In this document: piece by piece, positions 18,041 through 31,848 of the stretch | Layout of the letters: each line of letters begins with the position of its first letter | Numbering within the stretch: position 1 is the stretch's first letter | From: DATKWD01 sp963704815 | Lineage (GTDB): Bacteria > Actinomycetota > Acidimicrobiia > Acidimicrobiales > Salinilacustritrichaceae | Direction: 5' to 3' | Assembly: GCA_963704815.1 (NCBI GenBank) | Contig: CAVPHU010000001.1 | Location: forward strand, 124,001 to 188,000 | Length of the DNA stretch: 64,000 nt | Program-made: the position numbers and the translations under genes | The notes under the pieces: generated by a model | Databases searched by the model: none | What the model was told of the DNA's origin: nothing | Seen by the model: only the letters and a program-made list of their open reading frames with translations

Positions 18041-18192
18041 CGGGCCATGCCTCTGATCGATGAACTGCTGTGAGCCGAAGCTCCGAGGGGATTCAGACCA
18101 CTCCGAACGTGGGTTCGATGCATCTCTCGACAAGAACGTGCTCAGAGATCTGATCGAGGTCGTGCCGGGGGGTTCGGCCCTACGCTGTGGCG

Positions 18193-18654
18193 ATGCGTAG
18201 ATGGCGACCATGGGTGATCGGTGGCGTCTTCGGCGCAGTTGCGATCGTGCTGAGCCTCAGCGACCGGGCTCCGGCGTTCCTCAAGCGGCTCCGCAGCCCG
18301 CTCTCTGCGCTCTGGCGCCGGTTCGAGGTGGCCTTCGGGATCGACCTCGACGTCGACCAGAGCTCGATCCCGTGGAGGAGCGACGAGATCGTGCACCTCG
18401 CGCTGTGGGGTGGCGGCATGGTGCTGGTCGGGCTGGCGCTCCGGCACCGTCGTCAGGCCGACCGCATCGCCGTCGGCCTGTTCGCGTCATCGGTCGTGCT
18501 CGAGGTGCTCCAGGCGTTCGTGACGGTGACCCGCAGCCTCTCGCTCAGCGACGCCGCGGCCAACGGGCTCGGGATCATGCTCGGTCTGTCCGTGGTCGTG
18601 GTCGCCGATCTCCTGCTGCCCGCGAAGCGCCGGACCGCGGAGGTCCTCGCCTGA
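18193..18654 (+). CDS. VanZ-like membrane protein
   Basis: A 153-residue protein with about four hydrophobic segments. The VanZ hallmarks are the charged DEIVHLALWGGGMVLVG and the C-terminal ALSLSDAAANGLG-type motif (here SLSLSDAAANGLGIMLG). VanZ-family proteins are linked to low-level teicoplanin resistance and envelope stress, but most are uncharacterised. ATG 18193 is chosen over GTG 18187 because TACGCT at 18181-18186 lies exactly 6 nt before it, matching the leaderless pattern. First of four tightly coupled genes. Confidence 0.8.
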   Translation: MRRWRPWVIGGVFGAVAIVLSLSDRAPAFLKRLRSPLSALWRRFEVAFGIDLDVDQSSIPWRSDEIVHLALWGGGMVLVGLALRHRRQADRIAVGLFASSVVLEVLQAFVTVTRSLSLSDAAANGLGIMLGLSVVVVADLLLPAKRRTAEVLA

Positions 18655-19034
18655 TGACGTACGTGCACGAGATCCGCGTGCGGTACGGCGAGGTGGACAT
18701 GCAGCGGGTCGTGTTCAACGCCCACTACCTGGCCTACTGCGACGATGCGGCCGACCTCTGGTTCCGCACGCTGGGCGCCGCGCTCGAGAACGATGTCTGG
18801 GACATCATGGTCAAGAAGGCCGAGATCACCTGGGACGGCGGGGCCAAGGTGCACGATCTGCTGGCCATCGAGGTCTCCGTGAGCCGGTGGGGCACCACGA
18901 GCTTCGACGTGACCTTCGCCGGCACCGTCGAGGCCGAGCCGATCTTCACCGCGGTCGTGACCTACGTGGCGGTGAAGACCGGGACGACCGAGACGGTTCC
19001 GGTCCCCGAGTCCTTCCGCGCTGCGGCATCGTGA
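18654..19034 (+). CDS. Acyl-CoA thioesterase, 4HBT hot-dog fold
   Basis: A 126-residue single hot-dog domain. RVRYGEVDMQRVVFNAHYL is the 4-hydroxybenzoyl-CoA thioesterase active-site helix region, with the catalytic Asp of the YGEVD segment. The rest alternates strands typical of the fold. It probably hydrolyses an acyl-CoA; the substrate is unknown. ATG 18654 overlaps the VanZ stop by one base and the stop overlaps the next GTG, so the four-gene set is translationally coupled. Confidence 0.85.
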   Translation: MTYVHEIRVRYGEVDMQRVVFNAHYLAYCDDAADLWFRTLGAALENDVWDIMVKKAEITWDGGAKVHDLLAIEVSVSRWGTTSFDVTFAGTVEAEPIFTAVVTYVAVKTGTTETVPVPESFRAAAS

Positions 19035-19615
19035 CGGTGCCGACGGCGCTCGACCGCCGCTTCTTCGAACGCGACAGCCGTGAGGTCGCACCCGACCTGC
19101 TCAACAAGGTGCTGGTCCACGGGGAGACGCAGGGCCGGATCGTCGAGGTCGAGGCCTACTGCGGAGCCAACGATCCGGCTGCGCACACCTATCGGGGCCG
19201 GACCGCCCGCAACGCCACCATGTTCGGCCCACCGGGCCACCTCTACGTGTATTTCAGCTACGGCATGCACTGGTGCGCCAACGTGGTGTGCGAGCCCGAG
19301 GGCATCGGCACCGCGGTCCTGCTCCGAGCGCTGGCGCCGCTGCAGGGGGTCGAAGTGATGGAGCGCCGGCGTCGTCAGGCGAAGCGGCCGACCGACCTGT
19401 GCTCGGGGCCGGCCAAGCTCTGCCAGGCGCTGGCGATCGACGGCGCGCACGATGGCGTCGACCTGGTGGGCTCGGGCGGGATCGGGATCGTCGACGACGG
19501 CGTGCCAGCACCCGCCAGACCGGTCTGCACGACCCGGGTCGGCATCACCAAGGGTGTCGAGCATCAGTGGCGCTGGTACGTGCCCGGCGATCCGAACGTG
19601 TCGAGGCCTCGATGA
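19031..19615 (+). CDS. 3-methyladenine DNA glycosylase, AAG/MPG family
   Basis: Base-excision repair of alkylated purines. Seen: APDLLNKVLVHG, IVEVEAYCGANDPAAHTYRG with the catalytic Glu, the nucleotide-flipping region ARNATMFGPPGHLYVYFSYGMHWCANVVC, and GPAKLCQALAI. 194 residues, normal for bacterial AAG homologues. Starts at GTG 19031 inside the thioesterase stop and overlaps the NUDIX gene by 4 nt. Confidence 0.93.
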   Translation: MTVPTALDRRFFERDSREVAPDLLNKVLVHGETQGRIVEVEAYCGANDPAAHTYRGRTARNATMFGPPGHLYVYFSYGMHWCANVVCEPEGIGTAVLLRALAPLQGVEVMERRRRQAKRPTDLCSGPAKLCQALAIDGAHDGVDLVGSGGIGIVDDGVPAPARPVCTTRVGITKGVEHQWRWYVPGDPNVSRPR

Positions 19616-20208
19616 GTCGCGACCTCCACCACGACAACGATCTCACCCGCTCGGCCGACCTCGCCGATGCCATCGACATCGTGGTGGGCGCGCAGATCGA
19701 TCCCGACGCCGACCGGCACCGGGAGCACCTCTTGCAGTTCTGCGCCGACCATCCCGACGCCCTGCACCGGTCGTGCGCCGAGGGTCACCTGACCGGCTCT
19801 GCCTGTGTGATCGAGGAAGGCTCGGGCCGGATGGCGTTCCTGCTCCACGCGAAGGTCGGTCGGTGGTTGCAGCCCGGCGGCCACGCCGACGGCGAGGCGA
19901 ACCTCACCCAGGTCGCGCTCGACGAGGCGACCGAGGAGACCGGCCTCAGCGGCCTGATGGTGGCCCGGCCCGCGGTCGACATCGATGTCCATGTGTTCGA
20001 TGCCCCTGGTGAGCCCCGGCACTTCCACTTCGACGTACGCCACCTCGTGGTGGCGCCCGAGGGGTCGGTGTTGTCGGCCAACCACGAATCGCACGATCTC
20101 GACTGGTTCGCGCCCGACGACCTGGCGCGCCTCGATCTCGACGGGGGCACCCATCGACTCATCCGTCAGGCGCAGGCGTTGGCTCGCACGCTCGATTGCG
20201 TCGGCTGA
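19612..20208 (+). CDS. NUDIX hydrolase
   Basis: A 198-residue protein with the NUDIX box spread over GGHADGEANLTQVALDEATEE plus TGL (about residues 86-108). The REUXEE core is represented by DEATEE, so the first Arg is replaced. Residues 1-60 are an extra helical N-terminus. It should hydrolyse a nucleoside diphosphate linked to another group; the substrate cannot be assigned. Coupled to the glycosylase gene, it could be a sanitising partner, which is inference. Confidence 0.82.
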   Translation: MSRDLHHDNDLTRSADLADAIDIVVGAQIDPDADRHREHLLQFCADHPDALHRSCAEGHLTGSACVIEEGSGRMAFLLHAKVGRWLQPGGHADGEANLTQVALDEATEETGLSGLMVARPAVDIDVHVFDAPGEPRHFHFDVRHLVVAPEGSVLSANHESHDLDWFAPDDLARLDLDGGTHRLIRQAQALARTLDCVG

Positions 20209-20223
20209 ACCGACGGTGGAGCC

Positions 20224-20742
20224 TCAGTCGCCGAACTTGGCGACGAGTCGCTCGATCGTGCCGAGCGTGCGGATCGTGACCGGCTGGCCGATGCGGCCGA
20301 AGTCGGTCATGTCGAGATCGGCGTCGCTCACTCCGGTGTGGGGCACCCAGTAGAACTCGGTGCCATGGGCGGCCACCAGGTCGCGATCGACCGAGAGCTC
20401 CGACAGCTCGACCTCGGCGTGGGCGAACCCCACCTGGGGCTTGCCGAGATCGGCGAGCTGGCTCGGCGAGAACGGGATGTCGGCGACGACGGCACGCAGT
20501 TCGACGATCGTGCGCACGAAGACTGCGACGTCCCAGCCCCTGGTGGCCATGAAGGCCCCGGCGAGGCGGTCCTGGACCTCGGACCGGGGCTGGTCGCTGT
20601 CGAACACGAGGTTTCCACTCGCCTGATACGACGCGGCACCGGAGAAGCCGGCATGGTCGGCGCCGTCGACCATGCCGGCGCCGTCGATGCGCCGGCCGCC
20701 GACGTTGACGCCCCTCAGGAACGCCACGACCCGCTCGGTCAT
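20224..20742 (-). CDS. DUF1697 protein
   Basis: A 172-residue protein opening VAFLRGVNVGGRR, the diagnostic DUF1697 N-terminus, followed by SYQASGNLVFDS and FYWVPHTGVSDADL near the C-terminus. Function is unknown. ATG 20742 overlaps the stop of the upstream membrane-protein gene by 4 nt. It is convergent with the NUDIX gene, 15 nt away. Confidence 0.88.
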   Translation of the reverse strand: MTERVVAFLRGVNVGGRRIDGAGMVDGADHAGFSGAASYQASGNLVFDSDQPRSEVQDRLAGAFMATRGWDVAVFVRTIVELRAVVADIPFSPSQLADLGKPQVGFAHAEVELSELSVDRDLVAAHGTEFYWVPHTGVSDADLDMTDFGRIGQPVTIRTLGTIERLVAKFGD

Positions 20743-21284
20743 GCGTCGAGCGGGCTCTTGCAGCTCGGCATCTCGTTGGTGGCGGCGAACTCGTCGATCT
20801 GGAGGGTGATCTGGCGCCCGTTGAGGCCGGGCGTGACCAACAGGCGTGCGTCGGGGTCGGTGCGGAGTCGCTCGGCGTAGTCGAACCGGTCGGCGACGAA
20901 GGCCTCCCAGTCGTCGAGCCACAGGCCGACCAGGCCGGCGCTGTCGGGGTCGACGATCTGCTCGTCGGCGAGCACACCGAGGTCGGCCACCATCACCTCG
21001 AAGGCGTCGGTCGCCGTGACGATGGTGTCGGCCCGACCTGCCGGGTCGGTGGCCTGCACGTCGGCGCGGGGGAGCGTGTCGACGAAGTCGAGGGCCTCGG
21101 CGCAGCGGGCCTCGGCGGCCTCGATGAACGCCGGCTCGTCGATCTTGTCGGGCGAGTCGCCTCGACCGACGAAGAAGGCGAGGTAGACCACGTAGCCCCA
21201 CATGGCGAGCAGGGCGATGACGATCGCCAGGACGCCGGGATGCACGCGGCGGCGCACGTGTTCGTCCGAAGCCGCGTCGGTCAC
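20739..21284 (-). CDS. Single-span membrane-anchored hypothetical protein
   Basis: A 181-residue protein. A short basic N-terminus (VRRRVHPG) is followed by one transmembrane helix (LAIVIALLAMWGYVVYLAFF, about residues 18-37) and a soluble acidic domain with two Cys (ARCAEALDF and PSCKSPLDA) that could form a disulfide outside. I do not recognise the family. GTG 21284 is the likely start; the long open frame upstream is the antisense of the PBP gene. It lies 44 nt after the PBP gene on the same strand and may share its transcript. Confidence 0.7.
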   Translation of the reverse strand: MTDAASDEHVRRRVHPGVLAIVIALLAMWGYVVYLAFFVGRGDSPDKIDEPAFIEAAEARCAEALDFVDTLPRADVQATDPAGRADTIVTATDAFEVMVADLGVLADEQIVDPDSAGLVGLWLDDWEAFVADRFDYAERLRTDPDARLLVTPGLNGRQITLQIDEFAATNEMPSCKSPLDA

Positions 21285-21328
21285 CCCACGATGCTGACCG
21301 ATCCGATGCGGCCGGGCCGCATCGCCGG

Positions 21329-23503
21329 TCAACCGGCGCGCACCTCGACGTACACGACGGTTCCCGCCGGTGCGTCGGTGCCCGCCGGTGGGTCCTGGGC
21401 GACGACATGGCCCACGAACTGGTCCTCGTCGGCCACTTCGGTGACATCGACGACGAACCCGGCCGCGGTCACCAGGTCGGTTGCGTCGAAGGCCGAGAGG
21501 CCGATCAGCGCAGGGATGGTGCCCGGGGCGGCGGCGGGTGGCGGGATCGGACCCGTGACGGTTTCGGCGAGCGGTAGCGCGCTCGGCTCGGGCTCGGGTG
21601 GCGCCGGCGGCTCCGGAAAGGGGACCACCGGCGCGCCGGCCAGAGCGTCGGCCATGAACGTGCCCCAGATCCGTGCGGGGTAGCTGCCACCGGTGACCCG
21701 GATCGGGGTGCTGGGCGGGACCATGAATCGCCCGGGCTCCTGGAATCCGACCCAGACCGACGTGGCCAGTTCGGGGGTGTATCCGACGAACCACGCGTCC
21801 CGCCAGTCGCTCGTCGTCCCGGTCTTGCCGGCGGCCGGACGGCCGATCTGGGCCCGAGTGCCGGTTCCGCGCTCGACGTTCTGCACGAGCACGTCGGTCA
21901 ACTGGTCGACGGTCTCGGTCGAGAGGACCTTCGTCTGGGTGTGTTCGTGTTCGTACAGCACGGTGCCGTCGGGGTTCACGACCTTGGTCACCAGGACCGG
22001 AGGGACATGCACGCCGCGATTGGCGAAGGTCCCGTAGGTCGAGGCCATGTCGAGCGCGGTCACCGGCTCGGAGCCGAGCACCGCCGCCTCGTACGGTCGG
22101 ATGGGGGAGGTGATGCCGTAGTCCGCGGCCCTCTCGACCGCGTGTTCGGCCCCCACCTCGAGCATCAGCTGGGCGTAGACGGTGTTGTAGCTCTTCAGGG
22201 TGGCATCGAACAGCGACACGGTGCCCCCGCCGCCGCCGCCGTAGTTCGACACGGTCCACTGCTGGCCCTCACGGTCGAGATCGAGGATCATCCGGCCGGG
22301 GGCGGAATACGGCGTGTCGATCCCGATGCCGTCCTCCAGCGCGGTGGCCAGCACGATCGGCTTGAAGCTCGACCCGGGTTGCCGGACGGTCTGGGTGGCC
22401 AGGTTCAGCTTCTGGCCGTCGCCGGCAGCGCCGAAGAAGTCCCGCCCGCCGACCAGCGCCCGCACGTACCCGGTGTCGGGCTCGACGGCGACCAGCGCGG
22501 CATCCGGGGACGAGGCGGGATCGGACAGCACGTCGCTCACCGCGACCTCGGCCTGGAACTGCATGTCCAGATCGACGGTGGTGTGGATCCGGAGCCCACC
22601 ACCGAACACGAGCTCCCGGCGCTCGAGCGGGGTCGCACCGAATCGCGGGTCGGCGAGCATCCACTGCTTGACCTCCTCGACGAAATACGCCGCCGGGTAG
22701 GCGTCGGTCTCGGGCGGGGTCGCCTCGGTGAGTTCCAGGGGCGTTGCGGCCGCCGCGTCGGCCTCGGACTGCGTGAGGTACCCGTTGGCGACCATGCGCT
22801 CGAACACGAGGTTGCGGCGTTCGAGCGCCGCTTCGGGCTCGTCGTAGGGATCGAAGCGGCTCGGTGAGTTGATCAGGCCGGCGAGCAGCGCCGCCTCGGG
22901 CAACGTGAGCTCGTCGACGGGCTTGGCGAAGTACTCGTCGGATGCCGCCGCGACGCCGTAGGCCTCGTTCCCGAAGAAGATGCTGTTGAGGTACAGCTCG
23001 AGGATGCGTTCCTTGGAGTACTGGCGCTCCAACTCGAAGGCCAGCGAGGCCTCCTCGACCTTGCGCGACAGGGTCTTCTCGTCGCTCTCGAGGAGGGCGT
23101 TCTTCACGTACTGTTGTGTGATCGTCGACCCGCCCTCGGCGATGTCGCCCGTCCCGGCGTTGGTCCGCACGGCGCGGAGGATCGCCCGGACGTCGACCCC
23201 ACGGTGCTCGTAGTACCGCTCGTCCTCGATGGCCACCACGGCGTCGAGCAGCGTCTGGGGCATCGACTCGAGGGACACGTTCGTGCGGTTCTGCTCGTAG
23301 AAGAACGTCGTGATCTCGGTGCCGTCGGCCGCGAACACCCGTGAGGACTGCCGTTCGTCCGGGAGGACGGGTGCCACGCTCCGGCTCTGGTAGGAGCAGG
23401 CCGAGAGCATCAGTCCGGTCAACGCCACCAGTGCCACACCGATGAGCCCCGGGAATCGGCTGGCCCGGGAGACGGGGCGCGCGGGCGACGACATGTCGAT
23501 CAT
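21329..23503 (-). CDS. Class A penicillin-binding protein with PASTA domain and lipobox
   Basis: Bifunctional peptidoglycan synthase of 724 residues. Glycosyltransferase 51: IEDERYYEHRGVD (Glu93), GGSTITQQYVKN and RKVEEASLAFELER. Transpeptidase: PGSSFKPIV (Ser378-Lys381), KSYN (Ser438-Asn440) and KTGTTSDWRD (Lys560). A Pro-rich linker (627-660) leads to one PASTA domain (662-722). The N-terminus differs from the usual uncleaved anchor. After a basic stretch, residues 20-36 read as a hydrophobic segment ending LSAC, a good lipobox with Cys36, so the protein may be a lipoprotein. ATG 23503 is preferred; a further ATG is at 23494. Confidence 0.93.
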   Translation of the reverse strand: MIDMSSPARPVSRASRFPGLIGVALVALTGLMLSACSYQSRSVAPVLPDERQSSRVFAADGTEITTFFYEQNRTNVSLESMPQTLLDAVVAIEDERYYEHRGVDVRAILRAVRTNAGTGDIAEGGSTITQQYVKNALLESDEKTLSRKVEEASLAFELERQYSKERILELYLNSIFFGNEAYGVAAASDEYFAKPVDELTLPEAALLAGLINSPSRFDPYDEPEAALERRNLVFERMVANGYLTQSEADAAAATPLELTEATPPETDAYPAAYFVEEVKQWMLADPRFGATPLERRELVFGGGLRIHTTVDLDMQFQAEVAVSDVLSDPASSPDAALVAVEPDTGYVRALVGGRDFFGAAGDGQKLNLATQTVRQPGSSFKPIVLATALEDGIGIDTPYSAPGRMILDLDREGQQWTVSNYGGGGGGTVSLFDATLKSYNTVYAQLMLEVGAEHAVERAADYGITSPIRPYEAAVLGSEPVTALDMASTYGTFANRGVHVPPVLVTKVVNPDGTVLYEHEHTQTKVLSTETVDQLTDVLVQNVERGTGTRAQIGRPAAGKTGTTSDWRDAWFVGYTPELATSVWVGFQEPGRFMVPPSTPIRVTGGSYPARIWGTFMADALAGAPVVPFPEPPAPPEPEPSALPLAETVTGPIPPPAAAPGTIPALIGLSAFDATDLVTAAGFVVDVTEVADEDQFVGHVVAQDPPAGTDAPAGTVVYVEVRAG

Positions 23504-23585
23504 TGTCGTCACGACGGCCCCAGAATTGAGGTCACCCCCGAGATTCGTTTGGTCGCGTGCAGCCAGGCACGGCAACGTGTGACCC

Positions 23586-24848
23586 GTGAATCCGATCGTC
23601 GAGGACCTCCGGGCCCGTGGTCTCGTCCAGGACAGCACCGACCTCGTCGCCCTCTCGGACCGTCTCGACGCCGGTCCGCTGACCCTCTACTACGGCTGCG
23701 ACCCGACCGCCGACTCCCTGCACGCCGGCAACCTCATCGGGCTCCTGGTGCTCCGCCGGTTCGCCGACGCCGGCCACCGTCCGATCGCCCTCGTGGGCGG
23801 CGCCACCGGGATGATCGGCGACCCGGGCGGCCGTTCCGAGGAGCGGAACCTGCTCGACGAGCAGACCCTGGCGGCCAACGTCGCGGGCATCGGCGCACAG
23901 GTCGAGGCCATCGTCGGCCAGGTGGCCGACGTCGTCGACAACCACGAGTGGACCCGCGATCTGTCGGTGCTCGACTTCCTCCGTGACGTGGGCAAGCACG
24001 TCACGGTCAACCAGATGCTGGCCAAGGAGTCGATTCGGAGCCGCGTCGACTCCGAGCACGGCATCTCCTACACCGAGTTCAGCTACATGCTGCTGCAGGC
24101 GAACGACTACTGGTGGCTGAACGCCCACGAGGGTTGCGAGTTGCAGATCGGTGGCTCGGACCAATGGGGGAACATCGTGGCCGGCGTCGACCTCATCCGA
24201 CGCCGGTCCGAGGCGGTGGCCCACGCCTTCACGTGGCCGCTCATCACCCGGGCCGACGGAGCCAAGTTCGGCAAGTCGGCCGACGGGGCCATCTGGCTCG
24301 CGCCCGAGCGCACCAGCCCCTATGCGTTCTACCAGTACTGGATGAACGTGGCCGACGACGACGTGGAGCGATTCCTGCTCCAGCTCACGCTGCTCGACGT
24401 CGGTGAGATCCGACCGATCGTGGCCGAGCACCGGGCCGACCCGGGCCGACGCACCGCGCAACGCCTGCTGGCGCACGAGCTCACCGGTCTCGTCCATGGC
24501 TCGGACGCCGTCGCCGGTGCCGAGCAGGCAACGGCCATCCTCTTCGGTGGCGATCCCGCCGAGGCCGGCGTCGGTGCCTTCGAGACGATCGCCACCGAGG
24601 TGGTCACCGTGCCCTTCGAGTCCGGGCAGTCGGTGGTCGAGGCGATGCTGGCCACGGGCCTGGCGTCGTCGAAGAGCGACGCCCGCCGTCACCTGGCCGG
24701 CGGGGCGGTCCGAGTCAACGGCGAACGGCTCGATGACGACCTCTCGCTGACCCCCGACGACCTGCGCCACGACCGGTTCGTGCTGCTGCGGAAGGGCAAG
24801 AAGGCCTACGCGCTCCTCGACGCTCGAAAAGATGCCGTGTCGAGTTGA
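23586..24848 (+). CDS. tyrS: Tyrosine-tRNA ligase
   Basis: Class I synthetase. YYGCDPTADSLHAGNLIG carries the HIGH-like HAGN, GGATGMIGDPGGRS follows, and YTEFSYMLLQANDYWWL with GGSDQWGNIVAG bind tyrosine. KFGKS replaces KMSKS as in the bacterial TyrRS group. A C-terminal S4 domain (SKSDARRHLAGGAVRVNGE) binds tRNA. 420 residues from GTG 23586. Its stop codon sits within the -35 element of the rRNA promoter. Confidence 0.95.
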   Translation: MNPIVEDLRARGLVQDSTDLVALSDRLDAGPLTLYYGCDPTADSLHAGNLIGLLVLRRFADAGHRPIALVGGATGMIGDPGGRSEERNLLDEQTLAANVAGIGAQVEAIVGQVADVVDNHEWTRDLSVLDFLRDVGKHVTVNQMLAKESIRSRVDSEHGISYTEFSYMLLQANDYWWLNAHEGCELQIGGSDQWGNIVAGVDLIRRRSEAVAHAFTWPLITRADGAKFGKSADGAIWLAPERTSPYAFYQYWMNVADDDVERFLLQLTLLDVGEIRPIVAEHRADPGRRTAQRLLAHELTGLVHGSDAVAGAEQATAILFGGDPAEAGVGAFETIATEVVTVPFESGQSVVEAMLATGLASSKSDARRHLAGGAVRVNGERLDDDLSLTPDDLRHDRFVLLRKGKKAYALLDARKDAVSS

Positions 24849-24873
24849 CGCTGCCGGGGACCACCGATAGCTT
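24845..24873 (+). promoter_or_regulatory. rRNA operon promoter
   Basis: TTGACG (24845-24850), a 17-nt spacer and TAGCTT (24868-24873). The -35 overlaps the tyrS stop codon. This is the best match upstream of the 16S gene and leaves a leader of about 290 nt. Additional promoters in the leader cannot be excluded. Confidence 0.6.
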
Positions 24874-25172
24874 GGTCCTTCGCCTCGCACGACCCTGAGG
24901 GTCGGAACGAGGTATCGGGCACCAACGCCCGGCAGTGAAATCCTGTCGGACGCGTGCCTGAAGAGCGAGAGCTCCTTGAAAACAGAAGAGAGGAACGAGA
25001 CAGCGAGTGCGGCCAGTCGCCTTCGGGTGACTGGAAAAGTAATGACGCACCCGTCCTCCGGCCCCTACCCGGGGTCGGAAAACGAAGTGCTAGGTCAGGG
25101 AAGGTCAGCTAGGCCGACCCTGGCTCTCCGATTCGATCGTTCACCCGGCTCCGCCAGGTGGACGTGAAGATC
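24874..25172 (+). other. rRNA leader with boxA-like site and 16S processing stem arm
   Basis: No gene. CTCCTTGAAAAC near 24971-24982 resembles a NusB-type boxA; a similar TTCCTTGAGAAT recurs in the 16S-23S spacer near 26890-26901. The 16 nt at 24981-24996 are the exact reverse complement of 26824-26839 and would pair across the 16S gene as the RNase III substrate. Confidence 0.75.
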
Positions 25173-29998
<4,826 letters not shown>

Positions 29999-30002
29999 CC
30001 CT

Positions 30003-30021
30003 GATGTTCGTGCTCGCTATG
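30003..30021 (+). other. 23S processing stem, 3' arm
   Basis: Partner of 26904-26922. It lies just beyond the predicted 23S 3' end and before the 5S gene, so it also marks the 23S-5S spacer (about 80 nt, no tRNA seen). Confidence 0.85.
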
Positions 30022-30079
30022 AAGTGCTCAGCGAACGCTGCGCCCTGTGGATGCACAGGTGCGCGCCGTTGACAACAGA

Positions 30080-30196
<117 letters not shown>

Positions 30197-30204
30197 TTTC
30201 TGTC

Positions 30205-30242
30205 GAAGAGAGGTTCCCTCGGGAGCCTCTCTTCGTCGTTTT
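30205..30242 (+). terminator. Rho-independent terminator of the rRNA operon
   Basis: GAAGAGAGG at 30205-30213 pairs with CCTCTCTTC at 30226-30234, extended by TTCCC/GGGAG to a 14-bp stem with one wobble pair and a tiny loop. It is followed by GTCGTTTT. It lies 9 nt after the 5S gene. Confidence 0.85.
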
Positions 30243-30268
30243 GGCCCGCGCCGCCCTAGTCTCAGCCG

Positions 30269-31237
30269 GTGGCCCCGTCCAAGGATCGACCCAAACGCGC
30301 CCCGAGCAAGGGGCCGAGCCGCTCGGGCGGGCCATCGACCCGCGGCTCGGGCAAGTCCCACGAACGCTACGACCGGGGTCGTCGCGACGACGTCGTCGAC
30401 CCGCGGACCAAGAACTGGGGGCGGGTGGCCCGGCGTGGTGCGGCCCACCTCAACGACGCGGGTGCCGCCAAGGCCTTCCGTGAAGCGGTGGAAGACGAGA
30501 CCGGCGAGCCCTGGGAGCCCGAGAACTGGATCGACCAGGGGCCCGTGCGGGCCGACGCAGAGGAGGCGGTCCAGCGGGCGCGCACGGGCGGGTCGCGTGC
30601 CGGCCGTGCGTCCGAGACCGAACCCGACACCACCCAGCTGAAGAAGGGGTTGCCCGCCAACCGGCGGGCCCACGCCGAGCGGGACGTGAAGAAGGCGACC
30701 AAGGCGTTCCAACGCGAGTACTTCCGCGACGCCGAGAAGTTGCTGAAGCCGCTCCACGCCATGGCGCCCGACGACCTCACCGTGCTCGAGTTGTACGGCC
30801 TCACGCTCTACCGGCTCGAGCGATGGCGGGCCGCCGCCGAACGTCTCGAGCGCTTCGCCGAGCTCACCGGGTCGGTCGAACAGCACCCGGTCATCGCCGA
30901 CTGCCGGCGAGCGCTCGGCCATCACAAGCGGGTTGCCGAGCTGTGGGACGAGCTGCGTGAGCATCAGGCGTCGGCAGCGTTGATGGCCGAGGGCCGGATC
31001 GTCTATGCCGGCGACCTGGCCGATCAGGGCGACCTCAAAGGAGCGATCGCCGAACTCGAGCGAAGCGCCTACAAGGCGAAGAAGCCCAAGGACCACCACT
31101 TGCGGCTGCGCTACGCCTTGGCCGATCTCTACGAACGGGCAGGCGACGTCCCGCGTGCCCGCGAGCTGTTCGACTCGATCGCACGCCACGACGCCGACTA
31201 TGTCGACGTCCGCCGCCGCATCGCCGCCCTCAGGTAG
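30269..31237 (+). CDS. TPR-repeat protein with basic disordered N-terminus
   Basis: A 322-residue protein. Residues 1-125 are very basic, Gly/Ser/Arg-rich and probably disordered. Residues 130-322 are helical TPR-like repeats (YFRDAEKLLKPLHAMAPDDL, DLADQGDLKGAIAELERSAY, ADLYERAGDVPRARELF). It is likely a scaffold or nucleic-acid-associated protein; no enzyme motif is visible. GTG 30269 lies 6 nt after TAGTCT (30257-30262), so a leaderless message from its own promoter just after the rRNA terminator is likely. Confidence 0.75.
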   Translation: MAPSKDRPKRAPSKGPSRSGGPSTRGSGKSHERYDRGRRDDVVDPRTKNWGRVARRGAAHLNDAGAAKAFREAVEDETGEPWEPENWIDQGPVRADAEEAVQRARTGGSRAGRASETEPDTTQLKKGLPANRRAHAERDVKKATKAFQREYFRDAEKLLKPLHAMAPDDLTVLELYGLTLYRLERWRAAAERLERFAELTGSVEQHPVIADCRRALGHHKRVAELWDELREHQASAALMAEGRIVYAGDLADQGDLKGAIAELERSAYKAKKPKDHHLRLRYALADLYERAGDVPRARELFDSIARHDADYVDVRRRIAALR

Positions 31238-31389
31238 CGATCCGGCCGGAGCATCCACAGGGTCACGACGTGAGGAAACGGCGGATCGTCTCGAACGCCG
31301 TCGAGCTTCGACGACCGATCGTTGCTGTCACTGCGTGGGGGCATGATGGAGGGACTTCCCCGGAGCTCCTCCGACCACGGAGATCCACC

Positions 31390-31779
31390 ATGTCCACGCC
31401 ACGATCCACCTCCACGCCCGCCCCGACCTGCAACACCGTCCTCGTCGCCGGAACGCTGTCCAGCAACCCCCGCGTCCGCGACCTGCCCTCGGGGTCGGTC
31501 CTGCTCAATCTCGAAGTCCGTGTCGATCACGCCGACCGGTCGGCCGATTCGGTTCCGGTGGCCGTCTTCGACCCGCCGGCAGCGTCGCTGCGGCTCACCG
31601 AAGGCGATGCGGTCGTCGTTGCCGGCTCGATGCGGCGCCGCTTCTTCCGAGCCGGCGCCTCGACGGTGAGTCGCACCGAACTGGTCGCATCGAAGGTGGC
31701 GAAGGCCACACAAGGCGCGGCGGTGCGCCGGCTGGTCGACGCCGCACAGCGCGACCTGGGTGCGCTGGCGTCGACCTGA
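31390..31779 (+). CDS. Single-stranded DNA-binding protein family member
   Basis: A 129-residue OB-fold protein: NTVLVAGTLSSNPRVRDLPS matches the first strands of SSB, and VPVAVFDPP with GDAVVVAGSMRRRFF continue the barrel. It lacks the acidic C-terminal tip of canonical SSB (ends ALAST), so it is probably an accessory paralogue rather than the essential SSB. ATG 31390 is used because of GGAG about 8 nt upstream and because the segment before it does not resemble SSB. Confidence 0.78.
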   Translation: MSTPRSTSTPAPTCNTVLVAGTLSSNPRVRDLPSGSVLLNLEVRVDHADRSADSVPVAVFDPPAASLRLTEGDAVVVAGSMRRRFFRAGASTVSRTELVASKVAKATQGAAVRRLVDAAQRDLGALAST

Positions 31780-31848
31780 GCTGGGACCGCAGCCGGATCG
31801 TCGGCCAAGATGGCAACTCCAGCCAGCGGCGACCAACGGAGACGCACC

